DNA of 20,988 bases, from positions 1 through 20,988 of the forward strand of contig CAAEUX010000083.1 in NCBI GenBank assembly GCA_900759335.1, written 5' to 3'. The number at the start of each line of letters is the position of its first letter. Position 1 is the first letter of the stretch. The notes beneath the pieces are model-generated. The model searched no databases. It was not told where the DNA came from and saw only the letters and a program-made list of their open reading frames with translations. The translations under genes were made by a program, and so were the position numbers. Shown piece by piece: positions 14,103 to 20,988 of this stretch. Origin of the DNA: an uncultured Collinsella sp. (GTDB taxonomy: Bacteria > Actinomycetota > Coriobacteriia > Coriobacteriales > Coriobacteriaceae).

Positions 14103-14204
14103 AGCGGGCGCCAGAGCGAACAAATTGGCATGAAAAGAGGGCGGCATAGACCTTCTGGTCATGCCGCCCTCTATGAATGACAAGTTGTCGCTCTGGTGCC
14201 CGCG
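14103..14204. repeat. About 100-nt imperfect palindrome containing the livF terminator
   Basis: The two halves are complementary over most of their length. The outer part (about 14105-14120 with 14189-14204) pairs over 16 bp with one G-U, the middle is patchy, and the inner part is the perfect 12-bp terminator stem. The element lies between the liv operon and cutC. A further 9-bp hairpin, CCGCCGTTC/GAACGGCGG at 14219-14240, stands between it and the livF stop. Confidence 0.6.
14132..14172 (-). terminator. Terminator of the liv operon
   Basis: AGAGGGCGGCAT (14136-14147) pairs perfectly with 14161-14172. A bulged A and GACC/GGTC around a TTCT loop extend the stem. On the minus strand TTTT follows. 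It lies 75 nt after the livF stop. Confidence 0.8.
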
Positions 14205-14246
14205 CAGCGTCGACTGGTCCGCCGTTCGGTAGAACGGCGGAACCGC

Positions 14247-14960
14247 CTAACCACCCAGATAGGCCTTGCGGACGTTATCGTCGTGCAGGAGCTCTTGGCC
14301 CGTGCCAGTCATGGTGATCTTGCCGGTCTCGAGCACGTAGCCGCGCGTAGCAATCGAAAGCGCCATCTGCGCGTTCTGCTCGACCAGGAGCACCGTGGTG
14401 CCGGCCTTGTGCAGGTCCTCGACAATCTGGAAGATCTGCTCAATCAGAATCGGCGCCAGGCCCATGGAAGGCTCGTCGAGCATGAGCAGCTTGGGGTTGC
14501 TCATAAGGGCGCGGCCCATAACGAGCATCTGCTGCTCGCCGCCCGAAAGGGTGCCGGCGACCTGGCGACGGCGCTCCTTCAGGCGCGGGAACTGCTCGTA
14601 GACGCGCTCAAGGCCCGGAGCAACCGTGGATTTGGGCTGTGTGTAGGCGCCCATCTCCAGGTTCTCCTCGACCGTCATCTGCAAAAAGGCGCGACGGCCC
14701 TCGGGGACCTGAGCCAGGCCCTTGCCCACCAGCTTGTCGGCAGGCGTATGGGTAATGTCCTCGCCCATAAACTTGATGGAGCCGGTCTTGGAGCGCAGCA
14801 GGCCCGAGACGGTCTTGAGCGTCGTGGACTTGCCGGCACCGTTGGCGCCAATCAAGGCCACGATCTCACCCTCGTTGACGTTAAAGGAGATGTCCTTGAT
14901 GGCGTGGATGGCGCCGTACCAGACGTTGATGTTGTAGACGGAAAGCATCGGCTCTGCCAT
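14247..14960 (-). CDS. livF: Branched-chain amino-acid ABC transporter ATPase LivF
   Basis: One of two cytoplasmic ATPases that drive high-affinity import of branched-chain (or related) amino acids. 237 residues, the normal LivF size. Walker A GANGAGKS (38-45), signature LSGGEQQ (138-144), Walker B LLMLDEP (158-164) and the LivF-typical VEQN (193-196) in place of the usual H-loop are all present, as is the family segment VPEGRRAFLQMTVEENLEMGAY. The ATG follows the livG stop with no gap, and GGGGGAG at the end of livG serves as its ribosome site. Last gene of livK-H-M-G-F, followed by two hairpins, the second a good terminator. Confidence 0.95.
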   Translation of the reverse strand: MAEPMLSVYNINVWYGAIHAIKDISFNVNEGEIVALIGANGAGKSTTLKTVSGLLRSKTGSIKFMGEDITHTPADKLVGKGLAQVPEGRRAFLQMTVEENLEMGAYTQPKSTVAPGLERVYEQFPRLKERRRQVAGTLSGGEQQMLVMGRALMSNPKLLMLDEPSMGLAPILIEQIFQIVEDLHKAGTTVLLVEQNAQMALSIATRGYVLETGKITMTGTGQELLHDDNVRKAYLGG

Positions 14961-15821
14961 TTAGTTCTCCCCCTTATCCTGCTTGCCCAGATACGCCTCG
15001 ATAACGGCGTCGTTGTTCTGGATTTCCTCGGCCGTGCCCTTGGCGATGACCTTACCAAAGTTGAGCACGCAGATGCCCTCGCAGATGTTCATGACGAGCG
15101 ACATATCATGCTCGATAAGCATGATGGCAATGCCGAAGGTGTCGCGAATCTTGACGATGTTCTCCATGAGCTCTGCGGTCTCGGACGGATTCATGCCGGC
15201 GGCAGGCTCGTCGAGCAGCAGCAGCTTGGGATTGGTGGCAAGTGCACGGACGATCTCCAGGCGGCGCTGAGCGCCGTAAGGCAGCGAGCCGGCCTGTTCG
15301 TTTGCCAGATGTTCCATATCAAAGATGGACAGCAGCTCCATGGCACGCTCGTGAGCAGCCTTCTCGTGCTTCCAATACGTCGGCAGGCGCAGCACGCCCT
15401 CAAAGCCGGAGTAACGCTCCTGGTTATGCAGGCCGACCTTAACGTTATCCTCCACCGTCATGGTGTTGAACAGGCGAATGTTCTGGAATGTACGGGCAAT
15501 ACCCATGCGGTTGACCTGATAGACCGACTTGCCCGAGGTATCCTCGCCGTCGAGCAGGATGGTGCCGTGCGTGGGCTGATACACCTTGGTGAGCAGGTTG
15601 AAGACCGTGGTCTTACCGGCACCGTTGGGGCCGATGAGACCGGCAATCTCGGTCTTGCCGATGGTCAGGCTAAAGTCGTCGACTGCCTTAAGGCCGCCGA
15701 ATTCAATGCCCAGGTGGATGCACTCGAGTGCAGGGCGCTCGCCCAGGTCGCGGTCGGGAACGATGGCTCCAGAAGGATACGGGACCATCTTGCCCTTCTT
15801 GAACTCAAACTTACTGGGCAT
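14961..15821 (-). CDS. livG: Branched-chain amino-acid ABC transporter ATPase LivG
   Basis: Second ATPase of the importer, 286 residues. Walker A GPNGAGKT (64-71), the LivG-type region IARTFQNIRLFNTMTVEDNV (108-127), signature LPYGAQRRLEIVRAL (180-194), Walker B LLLLDEPAAGMNPSE (200-214) and H-loop His238 in IEHDM are visible. The N-terminus carries about 30 residues before the first conserved strand, slightly longer than usual. The start at 15821 is preferred because GGAGGTGG lies 9 nt upstream. It overlaps the end of livM by 11 nt, so the genes are translationally coupled; livF follows without a gap. Confidence 0.95.
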   Translation of the reverse strand: MPSKFEFKKGKMVPYPSGAIVPDRDLGERPALECIHLGIEFGGLKAVDDFSLTIGKTEIAGLIGPNGAGKTTVFNLLTKVYQPTHGTILLDGEDTSGKSVYQVNRMGIARTFQNIRLFNTMTVEDNVKVGLHNQERYSGFEGVLRLPTYWKHEKAAHERAMELLSIFDMEHLANEQAGSLPYGAQRRLEIVRALATNPKLLLLDEPAAGMNPSETAELMENIVKIRDTFGIAIMLIEHDMSLVMNICEGICVLNFGKVIAKGTAEEIQNNDAVIEAYLGKQDKGEN

Positions 15822-16890
15822 CGGCTGCCACCTCCTTCTTGGAAGCAAAGCGGTCCTTGACGCGACCGAAGAACGCCTTGAGCTGCGGGTTGTTGGTAAA
15901 GATCATGACCAGGATCAACACGATGGCGTAAATGAGCATACGGTAGTCCGAGAACTGACGGAGCAGCTCGGGAAGCACCGTGAGCAGCGCCGCCGCGATG
16001 ACGGAGCCGCGCATATTGCCCAGACCGCCCAGGACCACGAACACCAGAATGAGGATGGACGTGTTGAAGTCGAACTTGGTGGCGGAGAGCTGCGAGAAGT
16101 TACCGCCGAAGAGGGCTCCGGCAGCACCGGCGAGGGCAGCGGAAACCACGAAGGCAATCATGCGGTACTCGGTGACGGAGATGCCTACGGACTCGGCTGC
16201 AATCTTGTTATCGCGCACGGCCATAATGGCACGGCCGGTACGGCTGCGAACCAGGTTGAGCACGATCACGAGTGCGACCATGACCAGGATGGCACCGGCG
16301 AGGAAGGTCGAGTACGTCGACACGCCCGAGGCGCCCTGGGCGCCCTTGATGATGGCGGTGCCGTCCTCGAGCAGGTGCAGGTCGTCGATCGTAGAGTTGC
16401 CCGTGATGTTAAAGATCACGTGCAGGCCGCGGGAGTCGACGCCCACAATGAGGCAGGTGACGATCTCTTTGATGATCTCGCCAAAAGCCAGGGTCACGAT
16501 AGCCAGATAGTCGCCGCTCAGGCGAAGGACCGGGATACCAATCAAGAAGCCCAAGATGGCAGCGGCAATAGCGCCGACCACGATGCTGATGATCAGGCGC
16601 ATCGGGTCGGACGGAACGGCGCTCTCCAGCGCGACGGCGGTGACGATGCCCGTATAGGCGCCGACGCTCATAAAGCCCGCGTGGCCCAGCGACAAGTCGC
16701 CCGCGATGCCGACGACGAGGTTAAGGGAGATGGCCATGACGATATAGGCCGTGATGGGAACCAACTGACCGGCGATCATGCGCGGAATCATGTGGTTAGA
16801 CTGCATAAAGAACACGATGGCGAACGCCACAAGGCACATGGCGTACGTAACAAAGTCGTGACGCGTCTGCTTGTCTTTAAGAAACTTCAT
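15811..16890 (-). CDS. livM: Branched-chain amino-acid ABC transporter permease LivM
   Basis: Inner-membrane permease, 359 residues, with about ten hydrophobic segments. Family blocks are AISLNLVVGIAGDLSLGHAGFMSVGAYTG (about 54-82), LRLSGDYLAIVTLAFGEIIK (about 122-141), and the cytoplasmic coupling region SRTGRAIMAVRDNKIAAESVGI, then YRMIAFVVSAALAGAAGALFGG. The stretch ITGNSTIDDLHLLEDGTAIIKGAQGA is the usual extracytoplasmic loop. ATG at 16890 (AGGTGA 5 nt before) is preferred to GTG at 16899, which directly follows the livH stop; the difference is three residues. Overlaps livG by 11 nt. Confidence 0.93.
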   Translation of the reverse strand: MKFLKDKQTRHDFVTYAMCLVAFAIVFFMQSNHMIPRMIAGQLVPITAYIVMAISLNLVVGIAGDLSLGHAGFMSVGAYTGIVTAVALESAVPSDPMRLIISIVVGAIAAAILGFLIGIPVLRLSGDYLAIVTLAFGEIIKEIVTCLIVGVDSRGLHVIFNITGNSTIDDLHLLEDGTAIIKGAQGASGVSTYSTFLAGAILVMVALVIVLNLVRSRTGRAIMAVRDNKIAAESVGISVTEYRMIAFVVSAALAGAAGALFGGNFSQLSATKFDFNTSILILVFVVLGGLGNMRGSVIAAALLTVLPELLRQFSDYRMLIYAIVLILVMIFTNNPQLKAFFGRVKDRFASKKEVAADAQ

Positions 16891-16899
16891 AACGCTCAC

Positions 16900-17781
16900 C
16901 TACACCTTCTCGGGGACGTACTTGCCCAAGAGGCCGGCAGGCTTGACGAGCAGGACGATGATCAAAACACCAAAGACGATGGAGTTGGCAAGGCTCGTGG
17001 AAATGTAGGCCTGCGCCATCGCCTCGATGATGCCGATAAGAATGCCACCGACAAAGGCGCCGGGGATGGAGCCGATGCCACCGAAGACGGCGGCGTCGAA
17101 GGCCTTGATGCCAGGCATGGCGCCCGTCGTGGGCTGCAGCACCGGCGAGTAGGAGCACAGCAGCACGCCGGCGATGGCGGCAAGGGCAGAGCCGATGGCA
17201 AACGTCATCGAGATGGTGCGGTTGACGTTGATGCCCATGAGCTGAGCGGCGGCCTTGTCCTCGGACACGGCGCGCATGGCTTTGCCCATCTTGGTCTTAC
17301 CTGTAAAGAACATCAGGCCGGCCATGATAACCAGGCAGGCGACGATGGTGACGAGCGAGACGGCGCTTACGTTGAACTTGGCCAAGAACTCCGGCACCTG
17401 GAAGGTGACGAGCGAAGTGAAGTTCTTGGGCGTGGCGCCCCACAGAAGCTGCGCGGCGTTCTGCAGGAAGTAAGACACGCCGATAGCCGTGATCAGAACG
17501 GCCAGCGGGCCTGCTTGGCGCAGCGGCTTATAGGCCAGACCCTCGATGAGAACACCGAGAACGGTACAGACCACACAAGAGAGAACTACAGATGCCCAGC
17601 CCGGGAGGCCGAGATACGACGTGGCGCAGAACGAGACATAGGCACCGACCATGATGACATCGCCGTGAGCGAAGTTCAGCATCTTGGCGATACCGTAGAC
17701 CATGGTGTAGCCCAACGCGATGATGGCGTAGACGCTGCCCATGGACAGGCCGTTGACCAGGTATTGGATAAAGACCGTCAT
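16900..17781 (-). CDS. livH: Branched-chain amino-acid ABC transporter permease LivH
   Basis: Partner permease of LivM, 293 residues with about eight membrane segments. Family blocks are QYLVNGLSMGSVYAIIALGYTMVYGIAKMLNFAHGDVIMVGAY (residues 6-48), AVLITAIGVSYFLQNAAQLLWG, the coupling loop GKAMRAVSEDKAAAQLMGINV, and the glycine-rich AFDAAVFGGIGSIPGAFVGGILIG. The start at 17781 is chosen because AGGGGG lies 9 nt upstream; an ATG nine bases earlier touches that site. It lies 139 nt after livK, a gap filled by two hairpins, while the spacing to livM is nearly zero. Confidence 0.94.
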   Translation of the reverse strand: MTVFIQYLVNGLSMGSVYAIIALGYTMVYGIAKMLNFAHGDVIMVGAYVSFCATSYLGLPGWASVVLSCVVCTVLGVLIEGLAYKPLRQAGPLAVLITAIGVSYFLQNAAQLLWGATPKNFTSLVTFQVPEFLAKFNVSAVSLVTIVACLVIMAGLMFFTGKTKMGKAMRAVSEDKAAAQLMGINVNRTISMTFAIGSALAAIAGVLLCSYSPVLQPTTGAMPGIKAFDAAVFGGIGSIPGAFVGGILIGIIEAMAQAYISTSLANSIVFGVLIIVLLVKPAGLLGKYVPEKV

Positions 17782-17827
17782 GTTCCACATCCCCCTTTCG
17801 AATAGGTTTCCAGTTGATGTATGAAAC

Positions 17828-17890
17828 AGGGACGTTACATCGTCCCTAGATACCAAGCAAGCAGGGAAGGCCAAAACCTCCCCTGCTTGG
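17828..17890 (-). terminator. Two hairpins between livK and livH (partial terminator or message stabiliser)
   Basis: First on the minus strand is a 9-bp stem CAAGCAGGG/CCCTGCTTG (17858-17866 with 17881-17889) extended by AGG/CCT. Next is a 7-bp stem AGGGACG/CGTCCCT (17828-17834 with 17841-17847), with only GTTTC after it. The weak U-tract suggests incomplete termination, so livK message would exceed livHMGF message. Confidence 0.6.
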
Positions 17891-17920
17891 GATCAAAACC
17901 GCTCTATGTAAGGCGGCCTA

Positions 17921-19108
17921 TTAGGCCTGTACGTACTTGCCGTCGGTGATGACGTAAGCCGTGGGCTCCTTCTGGACCTGGCCCTTATCGTTCCAGGTGA
18001 GCTTGCCGGTCAGACCGTCAACGGTAATCTTGAGCATAGCCTTGGACAGCTTCTCGGCGGCCTCGGTCGGGTCGGCGTCGACACCAAGACCGGCCTCCTT
18101 GAGGGCCTCGGCCACCGCGTGCACGCCGTCGTAGGCGTCGGCGGCAAACTGGTCGGGGGTATCGCCATACTTATCCTTGTAAGCGTTGACGAAGTCGGCG
18201 TTCTTCTCGTCGTCGGCGGAGAACGGGGTCATGAGCAGCAGACCCTCGGCAAGAGAGGTGTCAAAGCCCTCAACGCCCAGGATGCCGTCCATGCCGTCGC
18301 AGCCCATCATCTTGACGTCGTAGCCCATGTCCTTGGCGTTCTTGAGCAGGACGGACGCCGGCGTGTAGTAGATCGGCGCAAAGATCATGGTGGCGCCGGC
18401 CTGCTTGGCCTTGGTCAGCTGGTTGGTAAAGCTCGTGGCGGAGTCGTCCTTAAAAGTCTCCTCGTCGACAATCTCGAGCTTGGACTCAGCGGCCTGGGCC
18501 TTAAAGGAATCTGCGATGCCCGAAGAATAGGCGTCGCCGGAGTTATAGAACAGCACGAACTTCTCGTCCGCATACTTCTGCGCCAGGAACTTGGCAGCGT
18601 TGACACCCTGGTTGGGGTCGGTGAAGCAAACCTGGAAGACGCAATCCTTGCCGTCGGTGACGTCCTCGGAGGACGCGGACGGGGTGATCATGAACGTCTT
18701 GGGGTCGTTACCGCACTCTGCGGCAACGGCAACCGACGCACCCGTGGTGGTCGGGCCGACGAGGGCCTGCATGCCCCAGTCGAGCAGGGTGTTGAAGGCG
18801 TTGACGGCCTTCTCGCCATCGGCCTGGTCATCCTCGGCCTTGCTGGCAAGCGGCAGCTCCTTGGTCGAGAAATCCTTGCAGCCAAGCTCGACACCCTGGG
18901 TAACGGACTTGCCGTAGGACGCGTTGGCGCCGGTCAGCGGGCCGATGGTGCCGATCTTAAACGAAGCGTCGCTCGAAGCGGAACCGCTGTCGCCGCCGTT
19001 GGAGGAGCAGCCAGCTAGAATGGACATCGCCCCCAGACCTGCTGCGCTCGCGATAACGCTCCTGCGATTCATAACAGGGTTCAATGACTTACCGGTGAGG
19101 CTCGACAT
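17921..19108 (-). CDS. livK: Branched-chain amino-acid-type ABC transporter substrate-binding lipoprotein LivK
   Basis: 395 residues. The N-terminus has NRRSVIASAAGLGAMSILAGC: a hydrophobic signal with a lipobox LAGC (lipid-bearing Cys34), preceded by an Arg pair that makes Tat export possible. A Ser/Gly linker follows, then a type I periplasmic-binding fold: FKIGTIGPLTGANASYGKSVTQGVELGCKDF, ALVGPTTTGASVAVAAE, FMITPSASSEDVT (normally the peptide-backbone binding strand), FYNSGDAYSSGIADSFKAQA and FAADAYDGVHAVAEALKEAG. The true ligand, whether Leu, Ile and Val or another amino acid, cannot be read. The ATG has AGGAG 6 nt upstream. It is first in livK-H-M-G-F and divergent from hom. The C-terminal residues PTAYVITDGKYVQA recur as a relic upstream. 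Confidence 0.95.
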   Translation of the reverse strand: MSSLTGKSLNPVMNRRSVIASAAGLGAMSILAGCSSNGGDSGSASSDASFKIGTIGPLTGANASYGKSVTQGVELGCKDFSTKELPLASKAEDDQADGEKAVNAFNTLLDWGMQALVGPTTTGASVAVAAECGNDPKTFMITPSASSEDVTDGKDCVFQVCFTDPNQGVNAAKFLAQKYADEKFVLFYNSGDAYSSGIADSFKAQAAESKLEIVDEETFKDDSATSFTNQLTKAKQAGATMIFAPIYYTPASVLLKNAKDMGYDVKMMGCDGMDGILGVEGFDTSLAEGLLLMTPFSADDEKNADFVNAYKDKYGDTPDQFAADAYDGVHAVAEALKEAGLGVDADPTEAAEKLSKAMLKITVDGLTGKLTWNDKGQVQKEPTAYVITDGKYVQA

Positions 19109-19130
19109 GCGGCTCTCCTCTCAAATCTCG

Positions 19131-19151
19131 TCGGGTTTCGGTTACCCGACA
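19131..19151 (-). other. Hairpin in the livK leader
   Basis: GTCGGGT and ACCCGAC form a 7-bp stem around a short TTCGGT-like loop, about 25 nt before the livK start. It could protect the 5' end of the message. Confidence 0.4.
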
Positions 19152-19183
19152 GGCCATCCTTCGCCGTGTTCGGCGTTCGCAAA

Positions 19184-19231
19184 ATAGTAGACGCTTTAGT
19201 TGAGAAAAGTGGCGATTATTTCAACTTTTCT
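19184..19231 (-). promoter_or_regulatory. livK promoter region with nested inverted repeats
   Basis: A minus-strand -10 TACTAT (19184-19189) has a poor -35. Over and beyond the -35 lie two overlapping inverted repeats, AGTTGA/TCAACT (19198-19203 with 19221-19226) and AGAAAAGT/ACTTTTCT (19203-19210 with 19224-19231). A further AAAGTGGC (19206-19213) recurs inverted as GCCACTTT at 19288-19295. The position suits a regulator acting on livK, but the regulator is unknown. Confidence 0.45.
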
Positions 19232-19379
19232 TTTGTTTTGCCCATTTATCCATATTCATGCGTATTTCTGTCAGTTTATGCAGTTTAGCCACTTTATTGC
19301 GTGAAAGTAATGTTTCCATTCTGTTACATGCGTCCCTGCCCTGATTAAAACGGCCTCACCGCTCGCGTTTTGTGCGCAC

Positions 19380-19424
19380 CTAGGCGGCGATGTACTTGCC
19401 GTCCTGAATCACATAGGCTGTAGG
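19380..19424 (-). pseudogene. Relic of a second livK C-terminus
   Basis: Read on the minus strand, the last 14 codons before a TAG stop give PTAYVIQDGKYIAA, against PTAYVITDGKYVQA at the end of intact livK. Homology stops abruptly upstream of the Pro codon. Most base differences are synonymous third positions, so the two copies diverged while both were functional; all but the tail of this one was then deleted. A weak CGG/CCG hairpin with TTTT (about 19345-19358) may be its old terminator. Confidence 0.75.
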
Positions 19425-19584
19425 TCGTATGTAGTGAGCATGTTTCCAATGTTTCCGCAGCGTTTCGGGGGTGCCGTTTTGTGCGACTCCTGTTGCCTGG
19501 CGAGCACGCGCCCTCGGTTCACGCTAGAATGCACTCAACCTTTAAGCGGTTAATCCATCCATAAGATGCACGAAGGAGCTATCT
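19425..19584 (+). promoter_or_regulatory. hom promoter and leader region
   Basis: A plus-strand -10-like TAGAAT at 19525-19530 would start transcription near 19537, giving a leader of about 48 nt. No good -35 is seen. AAGGAG at about 19573-19578 serves the hom ATG. No leader peptide or riboswitch was recognised in this short leader. Confidence 0.4.
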
Positions 19585-20928
19585 ATGAGCGAACCCCTGC
19601 GCACCGTGAACGTCGGCCTGATCGGTCTGGGAACCGTCGGCGGCGGCGTGGCCCGTCTGATCAAGAGCCACCACGATGAGTACCTGGCAGCCTACGGCAT
19701 CGACCTTAAGCTGACCCGCGCCTGCGCGCTTGCTTGGGAGCAAGCCGAGGCGGCAGGCATTGAGCGCGAGGCCTTTACGAGTGACTGGCACGACGTCGTC
19801 ACCGACCCCGCCGTCGACATCGTCGTCGAGCTGATCGGTGGCGAGCACCCCGCGACCGAGATCTTTACCACTGCTTTTGAGCACGGCAAGCATGTCGTCT
19901 CTGCCAACAAGGCCCTGCTGGGCCGTCACGTCGAGACGCTCGCCGAGAAGGCGCGCGCATGCGGCGTGCAGATTAAGTGCGAGGCCAGCTGCGGCGGCGG
20001 CATCCCCATCGTGAGCACGCTTGAGCACGACCTGGTGGGCAACAAAATCCTGACCATCGCCGGCATTCTCAACGGTACCACCAACTACATCCTGTCGCGC
20101 ATGGACGCCGAGGGCGCCGATTACGCTGACGTGCTCGCCGACGCCCAGGCAAAGGGCTATGCCGAGGCCGACCCGTCCGCCGACGTCGACGGCTTCGATG
20201 CCGCCAGCAAGACGGCAATCCTCGCCTCCATCGGTTTTGGCACCCGCGTTACCACCGACGATGTGTACCAGCAGGGTATCCGTACCATCGGCGCCGAGGA
20301 CATCGCCCAGGCCCGCGAGCTCGGCTACACCATTAAGCTGCTCGGCATCGCCCGCAATACCGACGCCGGCGTCGACGTCCGCGTGCATCCCACGCTGATC
20401 CCCGCCGACCACATGCTTGCCAAGGTCAACGGCGCCATGAACGCTGTCTACGTGGTAGGCGACGCCGTGGGCGAGACCATGTTCTACGGTGCCGGCGCAG
20501 GCTCCTTCCCCACCGCGAGCGCCGTCGTGGGCGACATCCTGTCGCTCTCCGAGCAGATCAGCCGCGGCGTGGCTCCGCTGCCCGAGATTGAGCCCTATGG
20601 TCACAACCTCGCCTTTAAGCCCATGGACGAGCTCCAGACCAAGTACTATGTGCGCCTGAAGGTCGCCGACCGCGTGGGCGCCCTGTCCGAGACGGTCGAC
20701 ATCTTTGCCAAGCACAACATCTCGATCTCGCTCATCAACCAGGTCGAGGACGGCAAGTCGGGCGTCAACGATGCCTGCTCGGTCATTTTCCTGACGCATC
20801 GCGCGCTCGAGAAGGACGTCCAGGCTGCCGCGGCCGAGCTTGCCAGCGTCGACTGTGTGGCCGAGGTCGCCAACGTCCTGCGCATCGAGGACGTTGAGGC
20901 TTGGACCGAAGGCGTCATGGCCAACTAG
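19585..20928 (+). CDS. hom: Homoserine dehydrogenase with ACT domain
   Basis: Reduces aspartate-semialdehyde to homoserine with NAD(P)H, the branch point to threonine, methionine and isoleucine. 447 residues, the usual monofunctional form. The N-terminal Rossmann motif is GLIGLGTVGGGVA (11-23); SANKALL (107-112) and CGGGIPI follow; the catalytic domain has GILNGTTNYIL (160-170) and YAEADPSADVDGFDAASKTAIL (192-213) with the conserved acidic and Lys residues. A C-terminal ACT domain (about 354-432, beginning YYVRLKVADRVGALSETVDIF) is the usual site of threonine feedback inhibition. The ATG has AAGGAG at a good distance. It is divergent from livK; the next gene lies beyond the window, and 60 nt after the stop show no terminator, so thrB or thrC could follow. 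Confidence 0.97.
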   Translation: MSEPLRTVNVGLIGLGTVGGGVARLIKSHHDEYLAAYGIDLKLTRACALAWEQAEAAGIEREAFTSDWHDVVTDPAVDIVVELIGGEHPATEIFTTAFEHGKHVVSANKALLGRHVETLAEKARACGVQIKCEASCGGGIPIVSTLEHDLVGNKILTIAGILNGTTNYILSRMDAEGADYADVLADAQAKGYAEADPSADVDGFDAASKTAILASIGFGTRVTTDDVYQQGIRTIGAEDIAQARELGYTIKLLGIARNTDAGVDVRVHPTLIPADHMLAKVNGAMNAVYVVGDAVGETMFYGAGAGSFPTASAVVGDILSLSEQISRGVAPLPEIEPYGHNLAFKPMDELQTKYYVRLKVADRVGALSETVDIFAKHNISISLINQVEDGKSGVNDACSVIFLTHRALEKDVQAAAAELASVDCVAEVANVLRIEDVEAWTEGVMAN

Positions 20929-20988
20929 TCCACTACTTCGAACCTCAACGAAGCTCAACGCAAAAGGCGCGCTGCCTGCATCAACCGC

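Noticed and set aside
14196..15860. Plus-strand open frame of 554 codons opposite livF and livG
   Set aside because: Antisense shadow created by GC-rich third positions of two certain ATPase genes; low-complexity composition.
15586..17805. Plus-strand open frame of 739 codons opposite livM and livH
   Set aside because: Antisense shadow rich in His, Asp and Gly, typical of reversed membrane-protein codons; the minus-strand permeases are unambiguous.
19579..20958. Minus-strand open frame of 459 codons opposite hom
   Set aside because: Antisense shadow; the plus strand encodes a complete homoserine dehydrogenase with a good ribosome site.

Overview
The window looks like chromosomal DNA of a high-GC actinobacterium of the class Coriobacteriia, most like Collinsella. 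This is an inference from the GC-rich coding sequence, the Gram-positive style Shine-Dalgarno sites, a lipoprotein-anchored solute-binding protein and the overall gene set. No phage, transposase, CRISPR array or resistance gene is visible. Almost everything is housekeeping or transport; the interest lies in a few unusual genes and in the intergenic RNA and DNA structures.

Left third (1-4700, all genes on the minus strand, so read right to left): fba (class II aldolase), a ~92-nt rod-like inverted repeat, a transglutaminase-like protein with its own promoter, a tRNA-Leu(CAA) with a strong terminator, then the infC-rpmI-rplT operon (IF3, L35, L20). infC appears to start at a rare AUA codon behind an ideal Shine-Dalgarno and has an attenuator-like hairpin with a U-tract just upstream, which fits the autoregulation known for this operon. 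The first ~160 bases fold into a three-way-junction structure that may be a non-coding RNA.

Middle (4700-11400, minus): a likely unit of a large RecJ-helicase fusion protein, the bifunctional (p)ppGpp synthetase/hydrolase Rel, and a glyoxalase-II-like metallo-hydrolase. A perfect 12-bp hairpin lies between rel and the hydrolase. The RecJ exonuclease and a RecQ-like superfamily 2 helicase, normally separate partners in recombination repair, are here one polypeptide of about 1,095 residues.

Right (11400-20988): a BASS-family (bile acid:sodium symporter type) transporter on the plus strand, facing a two-gene minus-strand unit of cutC and a GalT/HIT-like protein whose Shine-Dalgarno lies inside the end of cutC. 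Next is a cluster of intergenic palindromes, followed by a complete branched-chain amino-acid-type ABC transporter in the order livK-livH-livM-livG-livF (minus). A pair of hairpins after livK probably sets the binding protein above the membrane components. Upstream of livK a ~15-codon relic of a second livK C-terminus survives, showing that a paralogue was lost. Divergent from livK is hom (homoserine dehydrogenase with an ACT domain), the branch-point enzyme of threonine and methionine synthesis, so uptake and synthesis genes for amino acids lie back to back.
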